A stretch of 64,000 bases of DNA from NCBI GenBank assembly GCA_023433705.1, contig JAEYUC010000106.1, forward strand, positions 1-64,000, written 5' to 3'. This DNA comes from Pseudomonadota bacterium (GTDB taxonomy: Bacteria > Pseudomonadota > Gammaproteobacteria > Steroidobacterales > Steroidobacteraceae). Shown here piece by piece: positions 24,448 to 32,747 of this stretch. The stretch's first letter is position 1. Every line of letters begins with the position of its first letter. The translations under genes were made by a program, and so were the position numbers. The notes below the pieces were generated by a model. That model was not told where the DNA came from. It worked only from the letters and a program-made list of their open reading frames with translations, and ran no database searches.

Positions 24448-26172
24448 TCAAGGCACCAGCGTGTAGCCATCGATGCTGGGCTGAATGAATCCGCCCTTCG
24501 CCAGCGACTCGCGCATGGCGTACTGGGTGCTCACGGGCAGCCCCAGCGCCTTCCCGATGTCAACGATGTCCTTCGCCGTCCACGTCACTTCCCCGGCCGT
24601 GGCACGTCGCTGCAGTTCAGCGAGCACCTTCCGCTGCTGGTCCCCTTCGGGTTCTTTCTTCGGTGGCACCAGGTTGCGGTGATCGACCACCACCGTGCTG
24701 ATTTCCTTACCTGCCACATTGAAGCCCAGATGCTTCCGCGTCAGGCCGAAAGCCATCGGAGGCATGATTTCCCCATTCCGCTGCTTGGTCACCTTGCACC
24801 AGTGGGTGCCTTTTTCGTCGGTCACCTCCATTTCCGTGTCAATGGCTCCTAACAGGCTGCTGTGACCACGTGCGCCACGTGTCGGGTCCTTTCCGGAATG
24901 ATGATTCAGCAGTACAGCGCACTCGATTTCACGCTGAACCCGCTTCAAACCGACGAGTAGTTCGGTCATGTGTTGCGCGTCGCTGTCATTGCCGTACAGG
25001 TGCTCCATGAGCGTATCTATCTGCAGCAGCCGACAGTCCTGCCCGCACTTGGCTTCCTCCTCTTGGATGCGTCCAATCAGCGCGGTCACAGCATCAGGAT
25101 TGCGCAGGTTCGTGGCGTTCCAGTCCATGCGCATCAGGTCGTGCGTTGCCTGTGGATATTCGCGCTGCAGCGCCCACAGCCGACGTTCCACCCCCACGCG
25201 ATCTTCGGCAGCTGAATAGACCACGAGACCCTGCCGTGTATCGAACCCACGCCATGGAATACCGTTTGCAACCGCGAATCCGATCTCCAGCGCCAGCGTG
25301 GACTTTCCGCTGTTGGGCGCACCGTAGATCACGGCCAGCTTGCCTTCGGGAATCAGGCCGGTAACCAGGTCCACCGAATCTTCGTGCAGGCTCACATCGG
25401 CCAGCCGCGTCATAGGAATGATTTCAGGCACGTCGGCGGCCGGTACCGCGTAGCGCGCAACGCTGATCGCGATGCGTTGCACTTCCGCATCCGTCAGCGG
25501 CGGCACGCACAAGGCCGAATTCAGTCCCAGCAGTGCTGCGAAGATTTCATGGGCTTCCAGACCCGCGCGCCGGAGTTTCCCCGCTTCGCTTGTCAGCCAG
25601 CTGTTTCGGAGACCTTCGGGGATGGCGTGCCCGTTCAGCTGCGCACCATAAGCATCACCAGCATCACGGGCACCGGCATCACCGGCACGGCCGCGTGGTC
25701 GGATGAGCTTCGCCAGCAATGTTTCCGGCACGTTGGTCACGTCGCCCAGGTCGCCGGTCATCTGCAGCCCTTCGCCAGCGTACATGATGGCGTAGCCCCC
25801 ATTGGCGCGCACGTCTGCACCGCGTGACAGCTGGCTGGTGCTGCAGCGGATGTCGTGGTCCAGTGGCATCCGATACAGCAGGTGAAACCCGCGCGGGGTT
25901 TTTACCACCACACCGGGTGAAAGTTTGTCCACGTGCTGTGTGAACCACGGCAAGCCGTCCGGGTCCACGTCGATCACCAGCAACTTGCTGGCCGCGCCCG
26001 TGGGGTAGCCGATGAGTGCACCTCGTGGCGGCCACATCGCGGCAATTGCCTCAATGTTGCATGACGCATCTTTGAACCCGTGTGGCGTCAGAGGCTTTTT
26101 GTCAGGCCCGCACGGGAACACCGGCAGCGACCAGTCCTCAGCGAACCGCAATGCATCTTGCAGCGTGGCCAT
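24448..26172 (-). CDS. Prim-Pol primase / RepA-type helicase fusion
   Basis: A 574-residue replication protein. Residues 1-160 are a bifunctional primase-polymerase (PrimPol) domain: FPCGPDKKPLTPHGFKDAS, the metal pair VIDVD (Asp68, Asp70) and GFHLLYR (His97). Residues about 255-500 are a RecA-fold ATPase of the RepA/AAA_25 type: Walker A GAPNSGKS (284-291), Walker B RLLQIDTL, and LLNHHSGKDPTRGARGHS. The C-terminal 70 residues look like a winged helix. It would start and unwind element replication. Followed by the iteron cluster; preceded by the SSB-like gene 20 bases away. Confidence 0.85.
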   Translation of the reverse strand: MATLQDALRFAEDWSLPVFPCGPDKKPLTPHGFKDASCNIEAIAAMWPPRGALIGYPTGAASKLLVIDVDPDGLPWFTQHVDKLSPGVVVKTPRGFHLLYRMPLDHDIRCSTSQLSRGADVRANGGYAIMYAGEGLQMTGDLGDVTNVPETLLAKLIRPRGRAGDAGARDAGDAYGAQLNGHAIPEGLRNSWLTSEAGKLRRAGLEAHEIFAALLGLNSALCVPPLTDAEVQRIAISVARYAVPAADVPEIIPMTRLADVSLHEDSVDLVTGLIPEGKLAVIYGAPNSGKSTLALEIGFAVANGIPWRGFDTRQGLVVYSAAEDRVGVERRLWALQREYPQATHDLMRMDWNATNLRNPDAVTALIGRIQEEEAKCGQDCRLLQIDTLMEHLYGNDSDAQHMTELLVGLKRVQREIECAVLLNHHSGKDPTRGARGHSSLLGAIDTEMEVTDEKGTHWCKVTKQRNGEIMPPMAFGLTRKHLGFNVAGKEISTVVVDHRNLVPPKKEPEGDQQRKVLAELQRRATAGEVTWTAKDIVDIGKALGLPVSTQYAMRESLAKGGFIQPSIDGYTLVP

Positions 26173-26192
26173 GGCGGCGCACTCCAGGAAAG

Positions 26193-26612
26193 TTAGAACG
26201 GCACGTCGTCGTCGAAGTCACCCACCGTCGTGGGATCGACGGGCGGCGTGTGCATCGCCGGTGTGAACGGATCGCCCGTCACCTGGGCAGCCTGCGGCGC
26301 AGGAACGCGCACCAGGATTCCGGGCCCCATGTTGGTCTGGGTGCGGCTCACCAGAATCTTTCTGCCCGGCAGGTCGTCGGTGTTATTGCCGTATGCGTCG
26401 GCAATGGTGCGCGAGTTCCTCGCATTGCAGACCAACAGCTTGGTCGTCTGCTTGAAGCCGAGTACCAATTTCCGCTGCTTGTTTTGGCCGGTGGCCGCGC
26501 CCAGAGAATTGAATGCCTGCACGCCAGCGCTCGTGATATCCAGTTCGAATTCCTTTCCGGCGGGAATGCTCAGGCCGTTCAGGTAGCTGCCGTATGTGTC
26601 GGAATAGTCCAC
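26193..26612 (-). CDS. Element protein with SSB-type acidic tail
   Basis: A 139-residue protein ending GDFDDDVPF, almost identical to the C-terminal tip of bacterial single-stranded-DNA-binding protein (DFDDDIPF), which docks primase, helicase and repair enzymes. The body (SAGVQAFNSLGAATGQNKQRKLVLGFKQTTKLLVCNARN) does not look like the standard OB-fold sequence, so it is a divergent SSB or an SSB mimic. It lies just upstream of the primase-helicase gene, matching a replication role. Confidence 0.65.
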   Translation of the reverse strand: MDYSDTYGSYLNGLSIPAGKEFELDITSAGVQAFNSLGAATGQNKQRKLVLGFKQTTKLLVCNARNSRTIADAYGNNTDDLPGRKILVSRTQTNMGPGILVRVPAPQAAQVTGDPFTPAMHTPPVDPTTVGDFDDDVPF

Positions 26613-26629
26613 GTGATTTCTCCCGGAAG

Positions 26630-26845
26630 TTAGGGGATTGGGTCAAAGGGACGCAGGTCGCCGCGCTCGATCAGCTGCAGCATTTGGATGCGCGTGAGAC
26701 GAATGCGGTAGGGACAGTGGCCGCGCCTCAGCTGCTTGAGGGTGACGCCGTTGGCGTCCGCGGAATCCGTGTAGTACCGGACGCAGCCGTACCACACGGG
26801 CTTGTTAGGCTTGAGCAGGAACGCGGGCCAGGTGCCGGGGTTCAC
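26630..26845 (-). CDS. Small unrecognised element protein
   Basis: A 71-residue protein. The GTG start at 26845 overlaps the stop of the upstream AlpA-like gene as GTGA, so it is translationally coupled; a longer ATG start at 26908 would overlap by 67 bases. The sequence KPVWYGCVRYYTDSADANGV, then LKQLRRGHCPYRIRLTRIQM suggests a compact basic protein, perhaps DNA-binding. Family unknown. Confidence 0.5.
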   Translation of the reverse strand: MNPGTWPAFLLKPNKPVWYGCVRYYTDSADANGVTLKQLRRGHCPYRIRLTRIQMLQLIERGDLRPFDPIP

Positions 26846-27105
26846 AGCCGCGCCTTGCTGGCGCGCCGGCGCGAATCCTTCGATTTCGCCGCAAGCTGTG
26901 CAATCCACTGGTCAATATGGCGCGGTTCAAAGTACAGCTTGCGCAGAATCGTGCAGGACTGTGGACCAGTGTTCTTGAATCGATGCAGGCGCAGCGCGTT
27001 TGGCTTCATCCGCACGCCATGCACACGCGCGAGATATTCGACGGCTTCTGTTATTGAGAGACGGCGCACCGGTTCGACGGATGCGCTGCGTGCATTGAAT
27101 GCCAT
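26842..27105 (-). CDS. AlpA/excisionase-like HTH protein
   Basis: An 87-residue basic protein. RRLSITEAVEYLARVHGVRM, then ALRLHRFKNTGP and LYFEPRHIDQWIAQLAAKSK follow the pattern of MerR/AlpA-type DNA-binding proteins that act as excisionases or activators of integrase and replication genes in satellites. The C-terminal tail is rich in Arg/Lys/Ser. It heads the AlpA-x-SSB-primase block, which is read as one transcript. The exact regulatory role is inferred. Confidence 0.6.
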   Translation of the reverse strand: MAFNARSASVEPVRRLSITEAVEYLARVHGVRMKPNALRLHRFKNTGPQSCTILRKLYFEPRHIDQWIAQLAAKSKDSRRRASKARL

Positions 27106-27163
27106 GGACCGCTCCAGAAGTGGAAGGCGGTCTCGAGAATAGTGCGGAAATTTCGCCGCACAA

Positions 27164-27193
27164 CTAGGCGTCCCGAAGCCTCGGGACGCCTAG
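27164..27193 (-). terminator. Hairpin downstream of the integrase operon
   Basis: A perfect 13-bp inverted repeat (CTAGGCGTCCCGA and its complement) with a 4-base loop sits 3 bases past the stop of the gene at 27196. The sequence after it on the minus strand is TTGTGCGG, not a real U-tract. It probably separates the integrase transcript from the replication genes. Confidence 0.5.
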
Positions 27194-27195
27194 GC

Positions 27196-27579
27196 TCATT
27201 CCGCTGATGCCTTTCGCCGCAGTTCGCTGAGGATTCGGCGGATTTGCCTGCGGTCCGGCTTGTGCGGGACGTCCAGTTCCTGAATATGCTTTTCAATTAC
27301 TGCCGCTTCGGCAGGAACACCGGATTGCGAAATCAGGTTCTCCACCAGCACGCGCTGCATTTCGCCAATGTGCTGAACCTGTTCGCGCGCTGTGGGCACA
27401 GGTCTGGTCAGTCGTTTGATGTGTTTCGCATCCCGCATCAGCTGGCGGCGCAAATCCTCATCCATGCCGGGACAGTTTCCTTCCAGGTCCAGCACCGCTT
27501 CGATTCGAGCGGCGCGCAGGTATGCGACGCGCATGGCGCGGGCACGCATGGTTACTTTCCCGTGCGGCAGTCCTTTCAT
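27196..27579 (-). CDS. Unrecognised helical protein coupled to integrase
   Basis: A 127-residue helical, charged protein. Its start overlaps the integrase stop as ATGA (27576-27579), so the two are co-translated. Segments such as DEDLRRQLMRDAKHIKRL and REQVQHIGEMQRVLVENLI look like a coiled coil. No known motif. It could be an accessory directionality or regulatory protein, but that is only suggested by the coupling. Confidence 0.55.
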   Translation of the reverse strand: MKGLPHGKVTMRARAMRVAYLRAARIEAVLDLEGNCPGMDEDLRRQLMRDAKHIKRLTRPVPTAREQVQHIGEMQRVLVENLISQSGVPAEAAVIEKHIQELDVPHKPDRRQIRRILSELRRKASAE

Positions 27580-28646
27580 GCGGGTACCTCCCGTGCGCGC
27601 CTTTTCGGCGGCACGTGTTCGTGCAGGTCAACTGCGCGCAGGTGTACGTAGCGCTTTAGCTGAGCCCAGTCGCGGTGGCCGGAGATCAGCGCCACCTGTT
27701 CGATGCGCAGGCCCGCTTCAAAAAATCGCGACAGCGCCTCATGCCGTAGGTCGTGGAGGTGCACGTCGTCAAGGCCGGTTTCCTCGACCGCCAGCGTGAA
27801 ATAGCTGCTGATGGTCTTGGGGTTGTACGGAAAAATTCGCTTCGGTAGTGGCTGACCCTTCGGTGGCCGCTGCGCTTCGATCAGAGCGAACGCATCGTGG
27901 CCCGTGAACGCGAGCAACGGCACCAACATGTCATTACCCACTTTCTCGGAGGGATGCTTTCGGTCGCGAACGAGTACGACTCGTTCGCGCTCATTCAGGT
28001 CCGCCCACCGGAGGCGGCACACCTCCGAAATGCGCATCCCTGTGGCAACGCAGAATCGGAGTACGTTGCCGAGTGCAATCCCGGTGGTCCACGTTTCCAT
28101 GTGCTCGATGACCTTGGCCAGTTCCGTGTCGGACACGCGTCGTTCGCGGCGCTTGGATTTTCCCACCAGCCGGATTTTCGTGAGTGCGGCGCGGGCATCT
28201 TTAACAGCCGTCAGTGGTACATCCAGGTGCCACAGCTGGCGCGCGCATTCAAAAACGCCGGTCAGGTAGCACAGCTGGGAGTGCAGCACGACGACGCCGG
28301 AACCGGATTCGTGGCGCTTGCGAAAGTAGTTAGTGATGTGATGCGAAGTGATGTCCGAGACGGCGAGGGGGCCAAGGTCCTTTTTTATGCGGGCGAGGTC
28401 TGCCGCCTTGGTTCGCCCCCATGGCTTGACGGGGTATAGTTCCTTTACGTAGCGGTCGATCAGGTCAGCGACGGTCATCCCCGTGGCGCGCATCACGCCG
28501 GTGGCCCGAAGTTCCTCGATTTGCTTTTCAATGGCTTCGGCCCAGGTACGGGCATCGGTCTTGTTCGCGAAGGTCTGGGAGCGCTGGTGTCCGCCTTTGC
28601 GAACCCATGCGGTAACGCGTGTGCCGCGCTTCAGGTAAGTGGCCAT
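27576..28646 (-). CDS. Tyrosine integrase of the dusA-associated type
   Basis: A 356-residue site-specific recombinase. Catalytic residues can be read: Arg in ATGMRISEVCRL (205), Lys in the beta-hairpin RDRKHP (about 230), His-x-x-Arg in LHDLRHEAL (298, 301), His in SGHRDWAQ (324) and the nucleophile Tyr333 in KRYVHL. The N-terminal part has the AP2-like arm-binding region (YLKRGTRVTAWVRKGG) and a SAM-like core-binding domain. The frame opens at 28700, but ATG 28646 matches the family start. It sits next to the dusA start with attR between them, the arrangement of known dusA-targeting integrases. Confidence 0.92.
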   Translation of the reverse strand: MATYLKRGTRVTAWVRKGGHQRSQTFANKTDARTWAEAIEKQIEELRATGVMRATGMTVADLIDRYVKELYPVKPWGRTKAADLARIKKDLGPLAVSDITSHHITNYFRKRHESGSGVVVLHSQLCYLTGVFECARQLWHLDVPLTAVKDARAALTKIRLVGKSKRRERRVSDTELAKVIEHMETWTTGIALGNVLRFCVATGMRISEVCRLRWADLNERERVVLVRDRKHPSEKVGNDMLVPLLAFTGHDAFALIEAQRPPKGQPLPKRIFPYNPKTISSYFTLAVEETGLDDVHLHDLRHEALSRFFEAGLRIEQVALISGHRDWAQLKRYVHLRAVDLHEHVPPKRRAREVPA

Positions 28647-28751
28647 TCTTGTAACAGTCTTGTAACAGCTGATGGGAAAAAACAGGAAATTCCCGGACAT
28701 TGTAACTGTTACGGAGAAATTGAAGGTAGTAGTGAAAACAGGTACTTATAA

Positions 28752-29816
28752 GTGAATCAACCCCAGCATGGCCGGTGGCGGGTGTGTGTAGCGCCCATGA
28801 TGGATTGGACGGACCGCCACTGCCGCTATTTCCTGCGCGGCTTCTCGCCGGACACTCTTCTATATACGGAGATGGTCACGACGGGCGCGGTCCTGCGCGG
28901 CGATCGGCAGCGGCTGCTGGGCTTCGATCCGGAGGAACACCCGGTCGCGCTGCAGCTCGGCGGAAGTGATCCGAAGGACCTCGCCGAGTCCGCGCGCATC
29001 GGCGCGGCGATGGGCTATGACGAAATCAATCTCAACTGCGGCTGCCCGAGCGATCGCGTGCACTCGGGAGCGTTTGGCGCGTGTCTCATGCTCAAGCCCA
29101 GACTCGTGGCGGACTGCGTGTCCGCGATGCGCGCGGCCGTCGACATCCCGGTCACGGTCAAGCTCCGCATCGGCGTAGTCGACGCCACCGAGCTGGCGGG
29201 AGAAGGCAGCACGAGGCGCGAATCCGCGCGCGAGGCGGCGGCGAGATTCGGCGACCTCGAGCGCGACGAGTTGCACCGATTCGTTGACGGAGTTCTTGCC
29301 GCCGGATCCAGCGCCATCATCGTGCACGCGCGCAAGGCCGTCCTCGGCGCCTGGTCGCCACGCGACAACCGCGAGATCCCGCCGCTGCGGCACGACGTCG
29401 TGCGCGAGCTGCGCGCGGCATTCCCCGCGGCGACCGTCGTCGTCAACGGCGGGCTGCGCACCCCGGAGCAGGTAGTCAGCTCGCTCGACTGGGCGCACGG
29501 CGCGATGCTGGGCCGCGAGGCCTATCATCGCCCGATGGTACTTGCCGACGTCGCGGCGACGCTGCATTCCGGCTGGACCTCGCCAACCCGCATCAGAATG
29601 CTCGAGCGCATGACGGCCTACGCGCGGCGCGAAGTCGCGCGCGGCGAACGTCTCGCCTGGATCGCGCGCCACATGTTGGGCCTGTATGCGGGACAGCCTG
29701 GCGCGAAGGAGTTTCGCCGGCTGCTTTCGGAAGGCACGCGTGCCGCGGACTCCGATCCCGCGCTGTTGATCGAGGCGGGAGAGGCCTGTGAACGGCTCGC
29801 GGCCGCGGCCGCCTGA
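28752..29816 (+). CDS. dusA: tRNA-dihydrouridine(20/20a) synthase DusA
   Basis: A 354-residue flavoenzyme that reduces uridine 20/20a in the tRNA D-loop with NADPH. VAPMMDWTDRHCRYFLR, LYTEMVTTGA, HPVALQLGGSDP and LNCGCPSDRV match DusA from E. coli closely; the cysteine of GCPSDRV is the general acid. The GTG start and the first 13-17 codons (MNQPQHGRWRVC) were most likely brought by the integrated element: the attachment repeat begins at codon 14. The native start is stranded at 12196. The protein is full length, so the gene is repaired rather than broken. Confidence 0.93.
   Translation: MNQPQHGRWRVCVAPMMDWTDRHCRYFLRGFSPDTLLYTEMVTTGAVLRGDRQRLLGFDPEEHPVALQLGGSDPKDLAESARIGAAMGYDEINLNCGCPSDRVHSGAFGACLMLKPRLVADCVSAMRAAVDIPVTVKLRIGVVDATELAGEGSTRRESAREAAARFGDLERDELHRFVDGVLAAGSSAIIVHARKAVLGAWSPRDNREIPPLRHDVVRELRAAFPAATVVVNGGLRTPEQVVSSLDWAHGAMLGREAYHRPMVLADVAATLHSGWTSPTRIRMLERMTAYARREVARGERLAWIARHMLGLYAGQPGAKEFRRLLSEGTRAADSDPALLIEAGEACERLAAAAA
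28791..28814 (+). repeat. Right attachment repeat (attR) inside dusA
   Basis: Copy of the 24-base repeat at 12241-12264, with 20 identical positions. It covers dusA codons 14-21 (A-P-M-M-D-W-T-D), the conserved FMN-binding start of the protein. Everything upstream of the crossover, including the dusA start codon and promoter, is element DNA. Confidence 0.8.
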
Positions 29817-29840
29817 GCGTCCGACGACGATAGCGTCCGA

Positions 29841-30317
29841 CTAGAGCAGACTCTCGTACGGCTCGAGCGCGCCGCGAAAGTGTTGCTCGTGTCCGGCGAG
29901 CGACGAGACCAGCGCGAAGTCCGCGAAATCGAACCCCGGGCCAACATCGCAGCCCACGAGCGTCCACGCGCCGAGACTGCGCGCGGCCTGCCATTCGCCG
30001 GCTCTGACGATGCCCGTCGGATGCTGGTCCGGCGACGGCGATCCCAGCACGCGCCGCGATAACACGGCGACAGCGGGCTGAAAGACGAGCAACTCGAGCG
30101 GCGCGCCGCCGTGGTAGTGCCAGATCTCATCGGCGGCGACCACGTGCCAGCGGCTCGCCTGGCCCGCTTCGAGCAGATAGTCGATGCACGTGAGCGCGGC
30201 GCGCGGCCCGCGCGCCGTCGTCACGGTGTCCGCGGAACGGAAGATCTCGCGATACCAGCCGCCCTCGGGATGGGCGGCGAGGTTCAACGCCTTCACGAGC
30301 TCCGCGGCGGTATTCAA
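29841..30317 (-). CDS. DUF985 cupin-fold protein
   Basis: A 158-residue single-domain cupin of the DUF985 family. HPEGGWYREIFRSAD near the start and WHVVAADEIWHYHGGAPLEL contain the family's typical residues; the C-terminal part is LVGCDVGPGFDFADFAL. Function is unproven, though the fold resembles sugar isomerases. The TTG at 30317 gives the family-like start (LNTAAELVKALNL); an upstream GTG at 30350 would overlap the M28 peptidase gene by 32 bases. Likely co-transcribed with it. Confidence 0.75.
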   Translation of the reverse strand: MNTAAELVKALNLAAHPEGGWYREIFRSADTVTTARGPRAALTCIDYLLEAGQASRWHVVAADEIWHYHGGAPLELLVFQPAVAVLSRRVLGSPSPDQHPTGIVRAGEWQAARSLGAWTLVGCDVGPGFDFADFALVSSLAGHEQHFRGALEPYESLL

Positions 30318-30318
30318 A

Positions 30319-31746
30319 TCAGCGGCCCGGCGGCGTGGGTGTCGGCACACGCTCCCATTTGCCCGGGTATTGCGCGCCGAGCCACGCGCTCACGGCGAAT
30401 GCCGCGACGCTCTGCTGGATCGCCGTGGGGTCGACGCGCGCGAGCGTGTCGTTCGCGTTGTGGTGCACGTCGAAATAGTCGGTTCCGTCGAGATCGGGCG
30501 AGAGGATCGCCATCCCGCGCGCGGACAACACGCGCAGGTCGGCGCCGCCGCGCGCATCGTTCTTGCCGCGTTCGAGCTTGAGTGGTGCGAGGGCCTTGAA
30601 GATCGCGTCGACCGCGGGCAGCTGCGCGGCATTGACTCCGCTCGACAGCCGCCAGACCGGGCCGGCGCCGAAATCCGACTCGAACCCGAGCACGTGCCGA
30701 TCGATCTCGGCTTCCTTCGCCGCGGCGTAGGCGAGCGAGCCGTTCGTGCCGAACTCCTCGTTCGCGAACAACACGACGCGGATCGTGCGACGAGGTTTGA
30801 GGTCGAGCTCGCGGATGAGACTCGCCACTCTCATCGTGATCGCGACGCCCGCGGCGTTGTCGATCGCGCCGACGCCGGGGTCCCAGGAATCGAGGTGAGC
30901 GCCCAGGATCACGATCTCGTTCGCGAGATCGGCGCCGGGAATTTCGCCGACGACGTTGGCGGAAGTGGCCGGCGGCAGGTCGCGCGAGCTCGAGCGCATC
31001 CGGAGCCGTACCGGTTTGCCGCTCTCGAACTGCCGCTCGAGCGCATCCGCATCCGGATTCGAAATCGCGAACGCCGGGATTCGTGGTGCGTCGGCCGCAT
31101 AGCGCATCGCGCCCGTGTGCGGGAACCGGTCGTCACTGGTGCTGATCGAGCGGATCACGACGCCGACGGCGCCGAGCTTCGCGGCGGCAGACGCTCCACC
31201 GGCACGCACTCGCACGGCACGGCCATATCCCGACCCATCCCGCGCGCGATCCATGCGGTTGTGAAAGAAGACGATCCGGTCTTTCACCGCGCCGGCCGGC
31301 AAGGCCGCGAGGGCTTCCAGGTCCTTCACCATGACCGCATCGGCCTCGATGCCTTCGGTCGTGGTGCCGACGCTGCCGCCGAGCGCGATCGTCGGCATGG
31401 GCTGCGGCCAGGGTGAAATCACCGAGAATTCGGCTTCGCCGCGCACCCAGTGCGGTACGGTGGCCTCGACGGTATGCACGTTCGAGAAGCCCAGACGCTG
31501 CATCTCGCGCAGGGCCCATGCGACCGCCGCCTTGTCGCCGGGCGAGCCCGCCGGGCGCGGCCCGACCTCGGTGGTAAGAGACTTCACCAGCTCATAAGCC
31601 GTCGAGTCTTCCATGGCCTTCTTGCGCAGCATGGCGGCCTTGTCGAGGTCGGCGCGAGAGAACGCCGGGGACTTGTCGGCCGCGACGGAATGGATGGAAA
31701 AGGTGAGGAGGCAGGCGGCGAAAAGCGGGCGGATCAGTCTGCGCAT
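30319..31746 (-). CDS. Secreted M28-family metallopeptidase
   Basis: A 475-residue exported zinc aminopeptidase or carboxypeptidase. Signal peptide residues 1-23 (LFAACLLTFSIHSVAA). Co-catalytic metal ligands of the M28 fold are visible: HLDSWD, GAIDNAAG, FANEEFG and the late DYFDVHHNAND. A PA-like inserted domain precedes the catalytic part. It acts in the periplasm or outside the cell. The frame extends upstream to 31860, but the signal peptide places the start at ATG 31746. Confidence 0.88.
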   Translation of the reverse strand: MRRLIRPLFAACLLTFSIHSVAADKSPAFSRADLDKAAMLRKKAMEDSTAYELVKSLTTEVGPRPAGSPGDKAAVAWALREMQRLGFSNVHTVEATVPHWVRGEAEFSVISPWPQPMPTIALGGSVGTTTEGIEADAVMVKDLEALAALPAGAVKDRIVFFHNRMDRARDGSGYGRAVRVRAGGASAAAKLGAVGVVIRSISTSDDRFPHTGAMRYAADAPRIPAFAISNPDADALERQFESGKPVRLRMRSSSRDLPPATSANVVGEIPGADLANEIVILGAHLDSWDPGVGAIDNAAGVAITMRVASLIRELDLKPRRTIRVVLFANEEFGTNGSLAYAAAKEAEIDRHVLGFESDFGAGPVWRLSSGVNAAQLPAVDAIFKALAPLKLERGKNDARGGADLRVLSARGMAILSPDLDGTDYFDVHHNANDTLARVDPTAIQQSVAAFAVSAWLGAQYPGKWERVPTPTPPGR

Positions 31747-31834
31747 GGGGTGGGTTTTGTCGGCGTCTTGGGGAATGGGCTGCCATTCTAGGTCATATGC
31801 GTATAATTCCCCGCGTCCATCCAACTGATCTTCA

Positions 31835-32743
31835 ATGGCCAAAGACATCGAACTCGCCATCGTGTTTGCCGACGTGGTCGGCTCAACGCGGCTCTATGAG
31901 GAGCTCGGGGATCAGCGCGCCCGCGAGGTGATCGCGACCTGCATCGACATCATGAAGCAGGCCACCGAGGAGCATCACGGCACCGTCATCAAGACGATGG
32001 GCGACGAGGTGATGTCCACGTTTCCGATCGCGAACGACGCGCTCAATGCGGCCGCGAAGATGCAGAAATCCATCACGGGCAACCCGGAGCTGACCGCGGA
32101 GGGACATCACGTCGCCATCCGCATCGGCTGCCACGCGGGTCCGGTGGTGGTGGAAAACCGGGACGTGTTCGGCTCGACCGTGCACACCGCGAACCGCATG
32201 ACGAGCCAGGCCAAGGCCGGCCAGATCATCACGACGGAAGCCATGGTGGCGCTGTTGTCGCCCGAGTGGCAGTCATCGGTACGGCAGATCGACGTCGCGA
32301 CGCTCAAGGGACAGGGCGCCGAGGTCACGCTGTTCGAGGTGCTCTGGCAGACGGACGACATCACGAGCATGTTGCCGTCGGTGTCGATGATGGCTCCGCA
32401 CGAAGGCCGGCGCGCGATGCGCCTCAGGCTCACGTTCGACGGCGGCGAGGTCATGTTGACGGAGCAACGCCCGAACGTCGCGATTGGCCGAGCGGACGAC
32501 AACGATCTCGTGATCCGCGGCAACCTGATCTCGCGCCTGCACGCGCGCATCGAGATCAACCGCAACAAGTTCGTGCTGATCGACCAGAGCACGAACGGCA
32601 CATTCGTGCAGGCCGAGGGGGGCGAGGAGCTGTTCGTGCGCCGCGACAGCGTGCAGATCAAGGGCGAGGGGCTCATCGGCCTCGGGCGCGTGCCCGAGCG
32701 CGACTCGCCCCTGACGATCCGCTTCTACTGCGAAGAAGCCTGA
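31835..32743 (+). CDS. Class III nucleotide cyclase with FHA domain
   Basis: A 302-residue cytoplasmic protein. Residues 1-175 are a class III cyclase: metal Asp in FADVVGSTRLYEEL, KTMGDEVMSTF with the second metal Asp, and GSTVHTANRM with the Asn/Arg pair that stabilises the transition state. All key residues are present, so cAMP (or cGMP) synthesis is likely. Residues about 215-295 are an FHA domain (GRADDNDLVI, SRLHARIE, STNGTF), which binds phosphothreonine and could couple the cyclase to a Ser/Thr kinase. Convergent with pckG, 4 bases between stops. Confidence 0.87.
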   Translation: MAKDIELAIVFADVVGSTRLYEELGDQRAREVIATCIDIMKQATEEHHGTVIKTMGDEVMSTFPIANDALNAAAKMQKSITGNPELTAEGHHVAIRIGCHAGPVVVENRDVFGSTVHTANRMTSQAKAGQIITTEAMVALLSPEWQSSVRQIDVATLKGQGAEVTLFEVLWQTDDITSMLPSVSMMAPHEGRRAMRLRLTFDGGEVMLTEQRPNVAIGRADDNDLVIRGNLISRLHARIEINRNKFVLIDQSTNGTFVQAEGGEELFVRRDSVQIKGEGLIGLGRVPERDSPLTIRFYCEEA

Positions 32744-32747
32744 GCCG

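Larger units (their letters stand above)
12241..28814. mobile_element. dusA-integrated phage-satellite-like element with defence cargo
   Basis: About 16.6 kb bounded by an imperfect 24-bp repeat derived from dusA codons. The right end carries an outward-placed tyrosine integrase whose start is about 145 bases from the attR repeat, as in the described dusA-associated integrase islands. Core genes from right to left are integrase, a small protein, an AlpA-like HTH, a protein with an SSB-type tail, a primase-helicase, a repeat-rich putative origin, small coupled genes and a terminase small subunit. No capsid, portal, tail, lysis or large-terminase gene was found. The left 9 kb is AT-richer cargo with many nuclease-like proteins. 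Confidence 0.85.
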
